A DNA stretch of 64,000 bases, from NCBI RefSeq assembly GCF_000210295.1, contig NC_026743.1:682001-746000 (forward strand), read 5' to 3'. The notes under the pieces were generated by a model. That model did no database searches. It saw only the letters and a program-made list of their open reading frames with translations, and had not been told where the DNA came from. Numbering within the stretch: the first letter of the stretch is position 1; each line of letters starts with the position of its first letter. A program made the position numbers and the translations under genes. This DNA is from Trypanosoma brucei gambiense DAL972. Its lineage: Eukaryota; Euglenozoa; Kinetoplastea; Trypanosomatida; Trypanosomatidae. Shown one piece after another: positions 32,127 through 43,964 of this stretch.

Positions 32127-34378
32127 GTGTCACTGAAAATGAAAAAGGGATTATTTTTTTTTTTTAATGGTGAGCGTGTGCGTGTGTGTGCTCTTCTGGA
32201 CTTGTCACCAGTATTTGCTTCAAATTGATTGTTCTATAGGTGGAGATCTGTGGATACTGTTATGCTATATTATATGTCTGTTTTATTTGCACATAGAAAT
32301 TAACCGATACGGCGCCTTATCTCATTTTTTTTTCCGGATCACTGTTGATACTGAGTTTCCTCCTTACTCAATATGTGTTCTTTTTTTTTTTGTCTTGCCC
32401 TCCTTCACCTTTTATGTGTGGAAGGAGCTGGTTTTTTTGTTGCACTATTGAAGGAAAAAGGAGAAGGCGAAGCTTACGGCCACACAGTCCTTCGTTTTGT
32501 TTTTTTTGTTTTCTTCTTCTAACGCCATGTGGATTTGGCTATTACCCTCCATTTCTTCCCTCTCATTTAAAAAAAAAAAAAGAAATTGCCTTTGGTTTTA
32601 CTTTTAATTGTGCTCCACTACCTCGCGACACCACAGACTTCTTTCTTTCTTTCTTCCATTTTTTCTTAGTGTTTTTTTTTTGTAAAGATCTTTGTTCTCG
32701 TGGTGATGAGGCACATTTCACACACCGGTGAATGTCGATGATGCCGGTGAAGAAAAAAAAGGGGAATTCGATTAGAAAGGCAAAAAAAAAAGGAATGAAC
32801 GCGGCAGTTGTGATTCTTTTTTCGTGTGTATGTGTGTGTAGGGGAGAGAGAGAGGAGACATCAGGAATCGCCATTCTGCTATGGATGGGATGCGGAGAAG
32901 CACCACCGCAGTAATTGACAGTAAAATGAATAAATAAACTGAAGAATGGAGGGGGGAAAGAAAGGAGCATGTGTGACGGATGTATTTTGTCCGTGTGAAC
33001 AAGTAGCACTGTCTTATATTATTGCTATCCGCTACAATATTATCGATTCCGCACCCAAGCATGCGTTACTAACAAACGTCTTTTCCCGTTATTTTTCTTT
33101 CTTCCTCGCCTTATAACACCCAATGTGCTGTCTGCCACGGACTTTTGCATTGGTTATGCATAAAAACGCCATTGTTCTTCTATTTTTACTGTTATTGCTG
33201 CTATTCACCACTCCGTTGTCATGGTTTTATAATTATAATTATGTGATGTATCCTACCCTTTCCCGGGTTTGTTGGTGCTGATGGTGGTGAAGCCACAGAA
33301 GAGCGGTCTCAATTATATATATATATATATATATATTTGAGACGAAGCCGCAAATTACTGTGTGCTTCTTAGCTGCTAATGGCGTGTTTGTTCCCTCACA
33401 CACCACCCACACACGCGTGTGCACACATGCGTCTCTTCTTTTTTTTTTTTAATCGCATTTTAATTTTAACTTGTTATCTTTATTTGTTCTTTTACTCTAA
33501 AATAAAAAGAATAGGGAGGAAATGTGGTGGTATTTGGTTAGACAGTACAACAGGTAGTAGTGTGTACGTCACGTATCGTTTCTTGTTTTTATTTTTCTTT
33601 ATTTCCTTCTAGTGCATTGTGGTCGAAGGGGTGCATAAAGTGCGTGGAGAGTAGCGACACTATTTCTCTTACTATTACTATTACCATTATTATTGCTATT
33701 ATTATTATTATTAAATTTGGTTGTTTATTTTGATGATAGTTTAGTAATTTGCGTATGTGAGAGGTTGTGTAAGGGGAGGGGGAATTTGTCCACAATTACA
33801 GGGGCAACACTGATACAGAATTAAATGCTTCTTTACCGGCACTATTATTTAACACCGAATACACATTTTTGTCATTTTTCACTGTTTTTTTTTTACTTGA
33901 TCTTTTTTTTGTGGTTGTGTGTGTGCACAAGGTTCACCAGCTTCCCGGGACCACACAACGTTTCTGAGTTGGTGATAATGAAATGATTACTGCACAGTCA
34001 AACGCATACATAATGGTTTGTTTTCGTTTTTTGTCCATGCTATAGCCCATCGTTGTGAGGCAATGTAAATGTATGTAGTTGTGTGTATATTTAAATATTC
34101 ATTTATTTAACATGGTCAATCGATATTATTGTTTCTTCTCCTCTTTTCTTTATGTTTTTTTGTTGTTGTTGTGATGTTGTTTGAGAAGCGGGAAACTGCT
34201 CTCTCTCTCTTTATCGGATTTGGCCAACATTGTAGGTTAGGTTTTTGATACGCTGCCCTTATTACTGTTGCCGTAGGAATCAGCTTTCTTTTTTTCTTCT
34301 TCTTCAACGAGGTAAGACGGTTTTGGGGGGGTTGTTGCTTTTCCTGCGCCGAGGAAAAGGTGTCAGTTACATTATCTA
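32127..34378 (+). other. long intergenic spacer
   Basis: This 2.25-kb spacer contains no supported gene. It has many T-runs, a purine-rich patch around 32740-32810, a (TA)n tract at 33312-33338 and an ATT/ATC-rich repeat around 33665-33715. The processing signal for the downstream gene lies at its right end. Confidence 0.55.
34283..34311 (+). promoter_or_regulatory. candidate spliced-leader acceptor for the SNAP gene
   Basis: A TTTC/TTC pyrimidine tract ends with AG at 34310-34311, 68 nt ahead of the ATG at 34379. Motif-based inference. Confidence 0.55.
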
Positions 34379-35443
34379 ATGTCAACCGGAGCATTTACTG
34401 AGGCCGATAGCCTTATGGCAAATGCAAAAAAACATCTTAAAACTGGTTTGTTTAAACGCAAACCCGATTGGGGCTCTGCAGCGGACGACTACGAGAGAGC
34501 TGGTGGGCTCTACGTAAGTGATGGGAATGTGGAGAAGGCATGTGAAGCATATAATAGCGCGTGTGAAGCATATGAAAAGGTGGGTAGCCTTGTGTCAGCA
34601 TCACTTATAAAATCCAAACTTGCTCAGTTCCTCGCTGAGCAGGCCCGGAAAGGATGCGGTGGGAAGAGTTTAGACAAAAAACTGATGGATAGCGCCGTGG
34701 AATCCTATCGTGGAGCCGCCAGGTATTATGCATTAGATGGAAAGTTTGACAGGATGGCAGAGACACTCGTTAAGGCGGCGGAATTAATTGACCCCACAAC
34801 ACACTGTGCTTTCGCCTCTCCCCTCGCTGCAAAGTCAAATGTGGAAGGAGACCGGGAAAAAGTGAAGCAAGTGTGTGCACTTCTGGAGGAAGCAGCAGAT
34901 GCATTAGAGGAGAATGAGGACAATAACAACAGCTACATCATTCGTCTACCTGATATATATCGTAAGTGGATGCTTGCCTGTTTGCGTAGTGGTGATGTGC
35001 TAAGAGCAATTGCTGTACTAGAGCGTCAGCTTGGTATCACGAATGGTTCAGGCGATGGCACCAGCAAAATAAAGGGAAAATGTGCAGGGGGGTTTTATGC
35101 GAGACTTAATCAACCACACAATGTGGCTAAAACGGGGCTCGAAATTATTGTGCTGTGTTTGTCACTTGGGGACCTCGTACTGGCACGCATGAAGCTGGAT
35201 GGGCTGCGCGGCATTTCTGGATTTGCAAACACAAAGGAAGAATCAACCGCGCGATCGCTTCTCGAAGCATTTGGTGAGCGTGACACAGAAATGCTTCAAG
35301 AAACATTGAAAGATTCAACTCTGATGTTCATCACAAATGACATCTCGAGGATGGCAAAAAAATTAGTGATTAGGTCCACCGAAGCAAAGCCGGACACATG
35401 TGAAGGAGGTGAGGTTATTGACGGTGAGGAAGACTTGCGATAA
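34379..35443 (+). CDS. gamma-SNAP-like soluble NSF attachment protein
   Basis: The 354-residue protein is made of paired helices of the TPR-like SNAP fold. Its opening has the SNAP pattern: an N-terminal helix (EADSLMANAKKHLKTG), then WGSAADDYERAG and a helix with ACEAYNSACEAYEKVG. SNAP proteins bind assembled SNARE bundles, recruit the AAA ATPase NSF and drive SNARE disassembly on endomembranes. The spacing and the KRKPDWGSAADDYERAG block look more like gamma- than alpha-SNAP, but this subtype call is from pattern memory. Length is slightly above the usual ~300-312 residues, with an acidic C-terminal tail and an Asn-rich loop near 180. Confidence 0.8.
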   Translation: MSTGAFTEADSLMANAKKHLKTGLFKRKPDWGSAADDYERAGGLYVSDGNVEKACEAYNSACEAYEKVGSLVSASLIKSKLAQFLAEQARKGCGGKSLDKKLMDSAVESYRGAARYYALDGKFDRMAETLVKAAELIDPTTHCAFASPLAAKSNVEGDREKVKQVCALLEEAADALEENEDNNNSYIIRLPDIYRKWMLACLRSGDVLRAIAVLERQLGITNGSGDGTSKIKGKCAGGFYARLNQPHNVAKTGLEIIVLCLSLGDLVLARMKLDGLRGISGFANTKEESTARSLLEAFGERDTEMLQETLKDSTLMFITNDISRMAKKLVIRSTEAKPDTCEGGEVIDGEEDLR

Positions 35444-35820
35444 AAAAAAAGATAAAAGTAGAAGTGACAACAGCTTTGTAGTACGGGTTCCTTTGATCAA
35501 CTTGTCGGACACACGGAGCGACCAACGGCTCCCCCGGGTGCTCCTTCCGTTGCTTTCCTCAGTGTGAGAAGTTTTCCCTGCGTATATGTTTAAAGTCATT
35601 GCTTCTGGAAAATCTGATGCTGTATGGTATTGCCGATGCTTTAATGCTTTCATTTTCTTTCTTTTTTTTTCCTCACCTTCAAACGAAATATTGCTCGTTT
35701 CACATCCCCTGCATGCGCTATGCTAAATTTTTTTTTTAATCTATGTTCGTTTTCTTCTACGCAAATCGCTTGCTTCACACACACACGAGGTCGAAGGAAA
35801 AAAGAAAAGATTTGTGGTCA
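35444..35820 (+). other. spacer and probable 5' leader of the next gene
   Basis: These 377 bp carry a strong TTTC/TTTT pyrimidine tract at 35649-35672 and further T-runs to 35738. AG at 35787-35788 is a likely splice acceptor, which would remove the upstream in-frame Met at 35743 from the mRNA. Confidence 0.5.
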
Positions 35821-38800
35821 ATGGGCGACGCAGACGTCGCGACTGATCAGCAACAACAACGCTTGAAACAGGTACCAAACAGGGGAGATGCTATTAACGC
35901 AAATGCTGCCAACAGTTTTGACGATGAGGATGGTAGCCAATGCCTTTGGCATCGCCGATCTCGTGAGGTACACGCACATTTGAAACGGCGGGTGGCGGGC
36001 ATTCTTACGCAGATACGGTGCACGAGCAGTGCTAACCACTTTGATCGTCACAGAGTTGAGGTGGACGAGCTGTTGCGCTGCGACGCCCCCATGGGGTTTA
36101 CCCCTTCGATGATCCTCGCAGGTGTGCCTGATATTATCCACCTACTTACTGACGCTGTGAGGGATCGCAGGGTACTGGAGGTTGGTAGGGAAAATCGACA
36201 GGCCATATCGGCGCTCACCCCAATATGCCAAAGTTCGAATTTCCTTATAACTCCGAACCCTTTCTTCGTGAAGGAAATTGCATCGTCCATCTGGAGGGAC
36301 TCGAGTAAATTCAAGGGAGACCGCGGAAATAACACACCTAGTAATGCGATGAGTTCAGTAGGCTCAAATGGTGCAAAGGGTGATAATATAGATTGCTTTT
36401 TACCACCACTTGTTCGCCATGCAAAAGGTTCAGCACCGCAGGAGTATCCCCATACGACGAGTGCCTCACCCACTCGAGAAGGCAAACGGCTGGTGGCGAG
36501 AATAGGGAAGTCAAATGAGGTAACAACTGCAGCGGGGACGGCTGCGGGATCGAGGAAATGCGTGCGTGACGGAAGCAGTTCACCGCTTGACAAATCGGGG
36601 CCGACATTACCGCGAATAGACGCTAACCGGCAGTCGGCGAATCGGCATGTGAACGGAACCGGGCAGGGAAACCAGCCACTACAGCAACAATCAAACGGAT
36701 TTCCCTCAGCGTGCGCGGTCTCGGATGCCGCCAACGCCAAGTGCGCTCCCCTTCTTTGCGATATCCCGTCTACTGTCGAGGCAATGATGTACCACTGTGC
36801 CTTCCCGCTTGTGTGTATCACCCCGGAAGACTACGAAAGCCGTGCAAGTGCTACACACATACTGGTATCCACCCTTTCCTCAATAATTAGAAAAACTTCC
36901 GACAATAACCTTCATACTGAGTGCGAAGGGATTTCGGGGGTTGACAATGCCGCGAGCCAAAGCACTTCTGATGATGGTAAACCCGGAAGCAATATCAACG
37001 GGGATTACAACTGTAATGCTCCTCGGCCGACGAATGCCGAACAAAAAAACTGTGATTTGGAGCATAAAAACATGCTTTACCGACTGCGTCGCGCGGCACT
37101 TCATACACTCCACGCCCTCCTCTCCATCATGGATTCGGAGAATGCGAGTTTGGTAAACAAGCATTTTGCGGAGCGCGATCGTCAACTGTACGATGCGTTT
37201 GGTGACATCAACTTCTCTACAGATAATACAATAATGGATATGTGCAGCCCTATGGATGAGACAAGGGAAAATGACAATGAAAGGGTCGAAAGCGTGAGCG
37301 TGAAAGTCCTCAGCGGGGGAACAATGGGCTCCCCGAGAGCGGTATCTCCCCGCCGTCGTCTGTCCACCGCATGCGTGAAAGTCATGCAGAGGACACAAAG
37401 AAATATGTTGGTTCGCCGTGTCGCGCCACTGAGTGTATATAACAACGCCGTTGATGTCAACGTACTTATCCCTTTGCTGGAGCGATGGACATTCATCTTG
37501 GATAAAGGCACGGGGAGCAACGGAGTGCTGGATTCTGCACGTTTTCTGACTCAGCGTCCAGGGGCGTGGGAAGTAGAGGAAAGGAGCAACAAAATGGCAA
37601 ATAAGAAATTGGCGATGGCATCCATCACCCGCTGTGGGCAAGAGGGTCATCATGTCATACCGGCAGAAATGCACAGTGAGAAAATTACAACAGGGGGTGG
37701 AAGAGATGAAACCGTGGGTGCGGTTGTTCGTATGTGTGAAAAGGACGTGGAGGAGATCTACTTGCTCCTTCGTATCTGCCTTCAGCTGTCCCTGTACAAA
37801 CATCACCTAAACGTTTCAGCTCGTATGGCAGACACTTTTGGAGGCACTGGCAATAATACCTTCAAAAGTATTCCCGTACTGGTTTGCCTGACAATGGCCC
37901 GGTGCATGGAAGGAGATAGGCATCTTCCCTTGTGTGTGGAGTGCTTGTGGAATATGCTCGACGTAATCCCCGAGGAGGCTGCAAAGGAAATACTCCACCA
38001 CACCGGAGATGAAAGCGGCGCCCACTTCCAACAGGAAGGAAAAAAACAGAGTGAGTACGCGACCACTAACTCTCCGTTATCCAGATTGTCTGCCACTGAA
38101 GCCCTTCTACATTGTCTTTTGCAGTTTCTTGTCTCGGGGCACCGGCTTGAATACCGTGAGCTACGCAATGACATCATTGTGTTGATGCTCATTGTTCTCC
38201 GTACCCATACAGCAGGGCTCAGGCAGCAGGAAGAAACATTGCTGTATAATTCTGAGTTGGAGCACCCAGCCTTACCCCCGGGATCAACTATCGAGGCTAT
38301 TACAACCATGGCTAAGACAGTATTCGATCTCGTCTGCGGACCAGAGTTGCAGGTTTTTGGGACAACTGCAGAACTCACACTAGAATCTCCGGAGTTATTC
38401 AGGAGGTATCATACTGTGCTCTCCCCCACTACACGAAGAGAAAATTTGCAATTTAAGGTACTTGGTTGGCGCTTTTTGGAAGCCTTTCATGAATGGCAAA
38501 ACGTCCGGCTCACGTTGGAACTACGTTGCCGCCCACACATGTCACGCACAACGTTGAGCACGCGTGCCCCCGCCCCATCGGGATATGTCTTTGACACAAG
38601 CAATACTGTCTTTGATGTGTGCGGTGCCGGATTTGTAGACCTCCTTCTTATGTATGTAGATACGGAGTGCAGTAACGAGCTAGTTCTCGCATGGTCAAGA
38701 GAAGATTTGCTTACTCTACAGGAGGAGTCATGGAGGGTTATTTTGGCCATGGTTGAGCCCCACGCAGAGCATTCTGTCACTAAGGCCTTTGAGGGTGTCG

Positions 38801-41181
38801 GTGCGGATCACACATGGCAAAATGGAAAGGAGGTTAATTTGTTTAGCGGAAACCCCGGTGGAGGTTTGTGGGTTGAGGGTGTTGGGGAAGAATGGCCGTT
38901 GTTGCAGGCAGATTTGGCCTTTGTTGGAACCAACGGTATCGCATGCGCCATGCGTTACATCCAAGAAACGTGTAACGGCGACACAGAAATGATAGGGTAC
39001 TTAGCAATTCACGTGCTGTCGGTACTCAGTCGCTTTCCCATCCATCGCGAAGCGCTACTCGCCTTGCGGACTCCGGCGCCAACCACAGGTGAGCCCGTGC
39101 CTTTGTTACTCGCGACGACAGTTCAGGTGATTCAGCGGCTGTTTAATCAAGTTGAAAACAGCGCGAAAATAAATAGTAACTCCAACGCGACACGGGGTAT
39201 GCCAAAGCCCGACGGAATATCAAGGGCAGAATCAATGCAGCATGTCGTGAGGGATGCCACTGTCTCTAAGGGCAATTATGGGAGCAGCGTGCGGTGGCAA
39301 AAAGACTCAGAGGGAAGGAAGAAAACGCTTAAGGAGTCACAAAGTGTGCAAACGCGACCTGTTCAGAAGGGGTCTAGTTTGTTTGACTTTTCGAATGCAG
39401 GGTGTTCAAGTACACAGAGAACCTACGGCATGTTACAACTCTCAAATACCCATGTATACTTTCCCGCGCAGACAATCAGTGTTTTTCTAAAGTGTCTTTC
39501 GCTATTACACAACGTTGCCGATGGAAGTAGGGATGAGGTGGTCGCAACGCAGAGGGCCTTCATACTAATGGATGGCATAACCCACATTTTGAGGCTAGTG
39601 TGGAACTCACTCACGCCATCGACATCAAACTCGAAGTTTTCTCGATTTCAAGTTGAAGAGAGAAATAAGGAGTTGCTCGCCGCCGCGCTAAATTGTGTTC
39701 GGGTGTTCCTTATTGGAAATGAGGCGGGTCAAGCCCAGTTTGTCCGTGGAGACGGTGTGAACACGTTACTAACTGTCATTGAGGCCCATTTGGGGGAAGA
39801 TTCAGGCCAACTCTTCGATACTGTGGAAGGTGGCCATCCCCCTGCTTTACATCTCACGTTGACCATATTAGCAGACTTGTTGCGTGAGAACGCGGAAGCC
39901 CGCGATGCGTTCTTAAAGTGGTTTAACTACACTTCACAAGTAGTGGAAAAAGCAGACGATGGGAAAGTGAATGCTGTGCAGTTGCTGCTCCGCTTGTGGA
40001 ATGAAGGTGCTCCTAGCAGTGAAACTCATGACGGTTCACAGCGGGTGGAATCAGGATGCGATGTTTCTTCAGTTGCGACGACTGTGGGTCGCGAACCGAG
40101 GTTACGGAAGCGAGATTTCGATTATCTAAAAATCTCAACAACCTCCACTACACTTACGAAAACATACGATGTGTGTGAAGATATCGATGATGCTTCGGCT
40201 GGACGACCCGCCGTTGCGACCGAGTTACGTCCGAGTTCGTGGGGGCTAAATTCACTTGGTTTGCAAGGTCGTGAGCTTGTCACTGCAGCTCTGTGGAGGA
40301 GATACGCCGATCTGGAGCGGATGGATCGATTCAACACTGAGGCAAGCTCATCTGGGGAGCTTGCTTCTCCGAGAGGTTTCCGGGAACTGCTTTCAGCGCC
40401 CATATGCAAAGTGCTGGGGTTACGCGTAGGTGTGTACGCCTGTTTGGCTGCACTTGGATTCGAGCGCATTTCGGAAGTGAAGGCAAGTCCCAGTGAGCGG
40501 GTGAAGTTGCTACACATTGCTGCTCTAGAGGCATTGTGTAAAGATGAAGTGTGGGGCGCGATTGCGGAATCTGTTGACTTGGCCGGTCGTGTGGTAATAC
40601 GCGCAGAGAAGAGGCCATGTACGAGTACTATGGGTTCCTTCTATGGAGGAAAACATCGAAATTCCGTCAGTTTTAGGAATTCCACTTTGTTAGTTCCCAT
40701 CATACCTGACGCCGATAAACTCGTGAGTGTACTGGCGGACGTCGACACACGCGCACGGGAGATGAAACGCTTTGAAGCGGTGACATTGGATATGCAAGGC
40801 GTGCACAATTTCGAAGACCTACATCGCTCTTTACTTGCATTTGTGCGACACGACGACAAGGTCCCTGCTTGCACGATTGCTGAGCAGTTTAGGAATGGGT
40901 GCAAAAAGGCAAGCGCGGTGCGCTTAATCTCCCCTCCCTTAACTGTTCATACGGGAAGTGAAGGTGCCGAAGCTATGAACGATCTGGTCACCATCGACCA
41001 GTATCCCACTTTGTCGGGAAACAATGCTCCAACAACACCAATGGGAAGCTGGCGTCCGTACCTTACCATGCCTACGGGATTTTCCGAGAAGAAAAGGAAG
41101 AAAGAAGCTATGATAAAGAACAGTTTCAAGAGCAGCAAGGCACAATGTAAGAAGTCAATGACGTCTACATGTCACATGTAA
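35821..41181 (+). CDS. giant helical-repeat protein, possible CFAP69-like
   Basis: From the preferred ATG at 35821 the protein has 1786 residues. An in-frame ATG at 35743 would add 26 residues of non-protein-like sequence and lies before the likely splice acceptor. The chain mixes helical ARM/HEAT-like blocks with Ser/Asn-rich insertions, e.g. LRRAALHTLHALLSIMDSEN (~420) and FLKCLSLLHNVADGS (~1225). A late block (~1530-1590, starting GLRVGVYACLAALGFERI and later DEVWGAIAESV) resembles the C-terminal part of CFAP69, a central-pair C1b projection protein of motile cilia. The match is by eye, and the protein is almost twice the length of animal CFAP69, so the assignment is weak. The C-terminus is basic. 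Confidence 0.8.
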   Translation: MGDADVATDQQQQRLKQVPNRGDAINANAANSFDDEDGSQCLWHRRSREVHAHLKRRVAGILTQIRCTSSANHFDRHRVEVDELLRCDAPMGFTPSMILAGVPDIIHLLTDAVRDRRVLEVGRENRQAISALTPICQSSNFLITPNPFFVKEIASSIWRDSSKFKGDRGNNTPSNAMSSVGSNGAKGDNIDCFLPPLVRHAKGSAPQEYPHTTSASPTREGKRLVARIGKSNEVTTAAGTAAGSRKCVRDGSSSPLDKSGPTLPRIDANRQSANRHVNGTGQGNQPLQQQSNGFPSACAVSDAANAKCAPLLCDIPSTVEAMMYHCAFPLVCITPEDYESRASATHILVSTLSSIIRKTSDNNLHTECEGISGVDNAASQSTSDDGKPGSNINGDYNCNAPRPTNAEQKNCDLEHKNMLYRLRRAALHTLHALLSIMDSENASLVNKHFAERDRQLYDAFGDINFSTDNTIMDMCSPMDETRENDNERVESVSVKVLSGGTMGSPRAVSPRRRLSTACVKVMQRTQRNMLVRRVAPLSVYNNAVDVNVLIPLLERWTFILDKGTGSNGVLDSARFLTQRPGAWEVEERSNKMANKKLAMASITRCGQEGHHVIPAEMHSEKITTGGGRDETVGAVVRMCEKDVEEIYLLLRICLQLSLYKHHLNVSARMADTFGGTGNNTFKSIPVLVCLTMARCMEGDRHLPLCVECLWNMLDVIPEEAAKEILHHTGDESGAHFQQEGKKQSEYATTNSPLSRLSATEALLHCLLQFLVSGHRLEYRELRNDIIVLMLIVLRTHTAGLRQQEETLLYNSELEHPALPPGSTIEAITTMAKTVFDLVCGPELQVFGTTAELTLESPELFRRYHTVLSPTTRRENLQFKVLGWRFLEAFHEWQNVRLTLELRCRPHMSRTTLSTRAPAPSGYVFDTSNTVFDVCGAGFVDLLLMYVDTECSNELVLAWSREDLLTLQEESWRVILAMVEPHAEHSVTKAFEGVGADHTWQNGKEVNLFSGNPGGGLWVEGVGEEWPLLQADLAFVGTNGIACAMRYIQETCNGDTEMIGYLAIHVLSVLSRFPIHREALLALRTPAPTTGEPVPLLLATTVQVIQRLFNQVENSAKINSNSNATRGMPKPDGISRAESMQHVVRDATVSKGNYGSSVRWQKDSEGRKKTLKESQSVQTRPVQKGSSLFDFSNAGCSSTQRTYGMLQLSNTHVYFPAQTISVFLKCLSLLHNVADGSRDEVVATQRAFILMDGITHILRLVWNSLTPSTSNSKFSRFQVEERNKELLAAALNCVRVFLIGNEAGQAQFVRGDGVNTLLTVIEAHLGEDSGQLFDTVEGGHPPALHLTLTILADLLRENAEARDAFLKWFNYTSQVVEKADDGKVNAVQLLLRLWNEGAPSSETHDGSQRVESGCDVSSVATTVGREPRLRKRDFDYLKISTTSTTLTKTYDVCEDIDDASAGRPAVATELRPSSWGLNSLGLQGRELVTAALWRRYADLERMDRFNTEASSSGELASPRGFRELLSAPICKVLGLRVGVYACLAALGFERISEVKASPSERVKLLHIAALEALCKDEVWGAIAESVDLAGRVVIRAEKRPCTSTMGSFYGGKHRNSVSFRNSTLLVPIIPDADKLVSVLADVDTRAREMKRFEAVTLDMQGVHNFEDLHRSLLAFVRHDDKVPACTIAEQFRNGCKKASAVRLISPPLTVHTGSEGAEAMNDLVTIDQYPTLSGNNAPTTPMGSWRPYLTMPTGFSEKKRKKEAMIKNSFKSSKAQCKKSMTSTCHM

Positions 41182-41657
41182 ATATCTAACTATCTATATA
41201 TTATAAAATTATTGTATGAGATCAAACAATAGATGATCCATCTACAGCGTCGCCTTGATATCGCAGCAGTTTCCACATGTAGATCCGGAAACGAAGGGGG
41301 ATGTGGTGCCCCAACGTTTCTCAATATTGTAATACTTTATTTGTAAGCTCTGCAACAAACGAAGGAGGGAAGAATGACACCGGCGTTCGTCATCAGCCTA
41401 TTCACCGCTGTACGCCCAGCCTATGCTTCACTTTCTGGATATCAGAAGGTGTTTGTTCTGCATAATTTTTTTTTTGAAATCCTCTATTGATTCTTTTGTG
41501 TTATCTAAACTCTTTTCTGTTCATTTCGGATATTGTGTTTAGAGCATACAAACACGCACATACGCGGTCGTGGTGGTTGTTCACTGTGAGAGCTCTTTTT
41601 AGGAAGGGGAGGGGCAAGTAGAAACGAGCGTGGTGAGCCCCGGTGGTAGACGCCTGT
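41182..41657 (+). other. spacer before GUF1
   Basis: These 476 bp contain no gene. A run of pyrimidine-rich segments from 41465 to 41540 ends in TTTAG at 41542, a plausible splice acceptor 116 nt before the GUF1 ATG. Confidence 0.55.
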
Positions 41658-43964
41658 ATGAGGTTATGGAATAGATTCTCTCGCTTTGGAAACCTTTTGT
41701 GTGGGTGTGCTGCATGTAGTTGTTCGTTTACACCATGGCGTTGCTCATCGTCTCCATTATTATCGTCTTTCAGTGCATACAACATGAGTAGTGGGAACAG
41801 GGTGACGAGCCCTGTGGGCGGCAGCAGCGGTGCAACTGAGGTATGTCCTTCACATACACCTTCATCGTCTTCGACATTACTCAGATATACCATTGCACCA
41901 TCAGAACCAACTATGGGCTCGCCTTGGCAAACCAGTGAGGAAAGTGCTTCTCGTCGACTGGCTGCTCTCACATCCTACCCACCATCTAACATTCGCAACG
42001 TCGCCGTTGTGGCACACGTAGACCACGGGAAGACAACATTAAGTGATGTTTTGCTGAGGCGAACCGGCGTGCTAAAGGGCTCTGTCAACGCAGGAGCTTA
42101 TACTGATAGGCTGCTTGTTGAGCGGGAGCGCGGCATCACAGTGAAGTCACAAACATGTTCCATGTTTCTGAAGTACGGCGGCTCAGAGTTCTTGCTCAAC
42201 TTGATTGACACGCCAGGTCATGTGGATTTCCAGTATGAAGTGTCACGTAGTGTGCGAGCGGCACAGGCTGTGCTTCTACTCGTTGATGTGGCACAGGGGA
42301 TTGAGGCGCAAACGATGTCCCATTTCCACATGGCATTGGATCAAGGATTGGCCATAATCCCCGTTTTCACCAAAATGGATTGCGTGCTCAACGACACAAC
42401 GGTTGATGCTGCGCTACAACAACTCGAAGACTCCACAGGTCTACTGCGAAGTGAAGTGGTCTTTACCAGTGCAAAGGAGCAACTGGGGGTGGAGGCACTG
42501 TTGCAAGCTATCATTGAGCGCGTGCCTTCACCAAGTGGTGCAATAGGGCTGTCGGACGTGTGCCAACTTCCTCCTCTTTTACCAGGCAGCACAGCCCGCG
42601 TGGCAATGGAGGCTGAGATGGTGCCATTGCGAGCCATCTTACTTGACTCGTGGACGAGGGAATGCGGTGGTGGACTCTATCGTCCGCCCTCAAAAACGAG
42701 CAGCGCCTTAAGCGCGAATGTAAAGATCGATGAAGATAAGGACACTGTCACATGTCTCGTATCTGTCATTGATGGAACTCTCACCGCGCGTACTAACATA
42801 CTGCTGTATCATTCACAGAAACGCTACGAAGCTCGAGAAGTTGGAGTAATACATCCCGAACTTCGGCCCACTGGTGCCCTAACTGTTGGAATGGTTGGCT
42901 ACGTTGTGTTTACTCGCGTCCAGCGCGAGGACTTTTCAGTTGGAGAAACACTTTACACACTTCCCACGCGAAAGTTCACGCGGGGAGGCATAGCACCTGT
43001 TCCCGGCTTCAGGCGCGTGCACCCTGTTGTGTTTGCGGGGTTTTACCCAGACGAGGGAGAATACGTTACACAGTTGCGTGAAGCGGTGGAGAAGCTTCGA
43101 ATGAATGATCCTGCTGTTACCGTTGAACCCCTCGAGTGCCAGGCACTTGGCTCTGGCCTACAGTTGGGTTTTCTCGGTGTGTTGCATATGCAAATCTTTC
43201 AGGAACGCCTACTCTCCGAATTCGGGCAGCGTGTTCTCGTAACGCCACCTGTTGTTCAGTACAAGTACCGCGAAGCTGCCGGTGGCGATGACCAACCGCC
43301 CAAACCCCTCTCGGTCCACACGTGGCGGTGGCTCCACGAGGGAGTGTCATGTTACATGGAACCTCACGTTACTGCCACAGTAGTCACACCGAGTGAGTAT
43401 GCACAAATCATCGATGGCGAAGCGCAGAGGCACTATCGCGGGAAGCAGTTAGATATGCGAGTGATGGATGATGCCCGTGTCCTCCTGCGCTACAAAATGC
43501 CCCTCGCGGATATGGTGCGGGGTTTCTTTACTTTTGTGAAGAGTCAGTCCCACGGCTATGCGTCACTGGAGTACGATGAACTGGTGTATGAAGAAGCGGA
43601 TTTGGTACGCGTAGACATCGTGGTGCAGAAGGCCCGTATCTCTGCGCTTGCCGTTATCTGTCCACGACACGAGGCACCATCGGTAGGAAAGCGTATAGTA
43701 GCGAGCCTAAAGTCCAATCTCACACGCACTGCTGTGGACATCCCCCTACAGGCACTAGTTGGGAACAAGGTAGTTGCGAGGGAAACGGTTAGGGCGTACC
43801 GCAAGGATGTGACAGCAAAAATACACGCGGGTGACATCTCACGCAAACAGAAAAAGTGGAACGACCAGAAAAAGGGGAAGGAACGCATGGCGCGGCGCAC
43901 GGTTGGAGGCGTAACACTTGATCAGTCGGTCCTCGCCGCAGCAATGGGTGCCACTGCATTGTGA
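41658..43964 (+). CDS. GUF1: GUF1 / LepA (EF4) translation GTPase, mitochondrial
   Basis: The preferred ATG at 41658 gives 768 residues; the open frame starts a few codons earlier without ATG. The first ~110 residues have few acidic residues and are Arg-, Cys- and Ser-rich ([14 protein letters not shown]...), as expected for a mitochondrial presequence. The GTPase core follows: G1 AHVDHGKTT (~118-126), switch region [11 protein letters not shown]3 DTPGH, G4 TKMD. LepA-specific domains come next, including [24 protein letters not shown] with a LepA C-terminal end ([17 protein letters not shown]). GUF1/EF4 acts on mitochondrial ribosomes and is thought to promote back-translocation or elongation fidelity. 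Length exceeds bacterial LepA (~600) because of the presequence and small insertions. The IF1 gene downstream is also mitochondrial, but co-directional placement does not prove a link. Confidence 0.95.
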   Translation: MRLWNRFSRFGNLLCGCAACSCSFTPWRCSSSPLLSSFSAYNMSSGNRVTSPVGGSSGATEVCPSHTPSSSSTLLRYTIAPSEPTMGSPWQTSEESASRRLAALTSYPPSNIRNVAVVAHVDHGKTTLSDVLLRRTGVLKGSVNAGAYTDRLLVERERGITVKSQTCSMFLKYGGSEFLLNLIDTPGHVDFQYEVSRSVRAAQAVLLLVDVAQGIEAQTMSHFHMALDQGLAIIPVFTKMDCVLNDTTVDAALQQLEDSTGLLRSEVVFTSAKEQLGVEALLQAIIERVPSPSGAIGLSDVCQLPPLLPGSTARVAMEAEMVPLRAILLDSWTRECGGGLYRPPSKTSSALSANVKIDEDKDTVTCLVSVIDGTLTARTNILLYHSQKRYEAREVGVIHPELRPTGALTVGMVGYVVFTRVQREDFSVGETLYTLPTRKFTRGGIAPVPGFRRVHPVVFAGFYPDEGEYVTQLREAVEKLRMNDPAVTVEPLECQALGSGLQLGFLGVLHMQIFQERLLSEFGQRVLVTPPVVQYKYREAAGGDDQPPKPLSVHTWRWLHEGVSCYMEPHVTATVVTPSEYAQIIDGEAQRHYRGKQLDMRVMDDARVLLRYKMPLADMVRGFFTFVKSQSHGYASLEYDELVYEEADLVRVDIVVQKARISALAVICPRHEAPSVGKRIVASLKSNLTRTAVDIPLQALVGNKVVARETVRAYRKDVTAKIHAGDISRKQKKWNDQKKGKERMARRTVGGVTLDQSVLAAAMGATAL

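Noticed and set aside
35743..35820. Upstream Met giving a 1812-residue version of the giant protein
   Set aside because: The 26 extra residues are encoded by T-rich leader-like DNA, and a likely splice acceptor (35788) lies between this Met and 35821.
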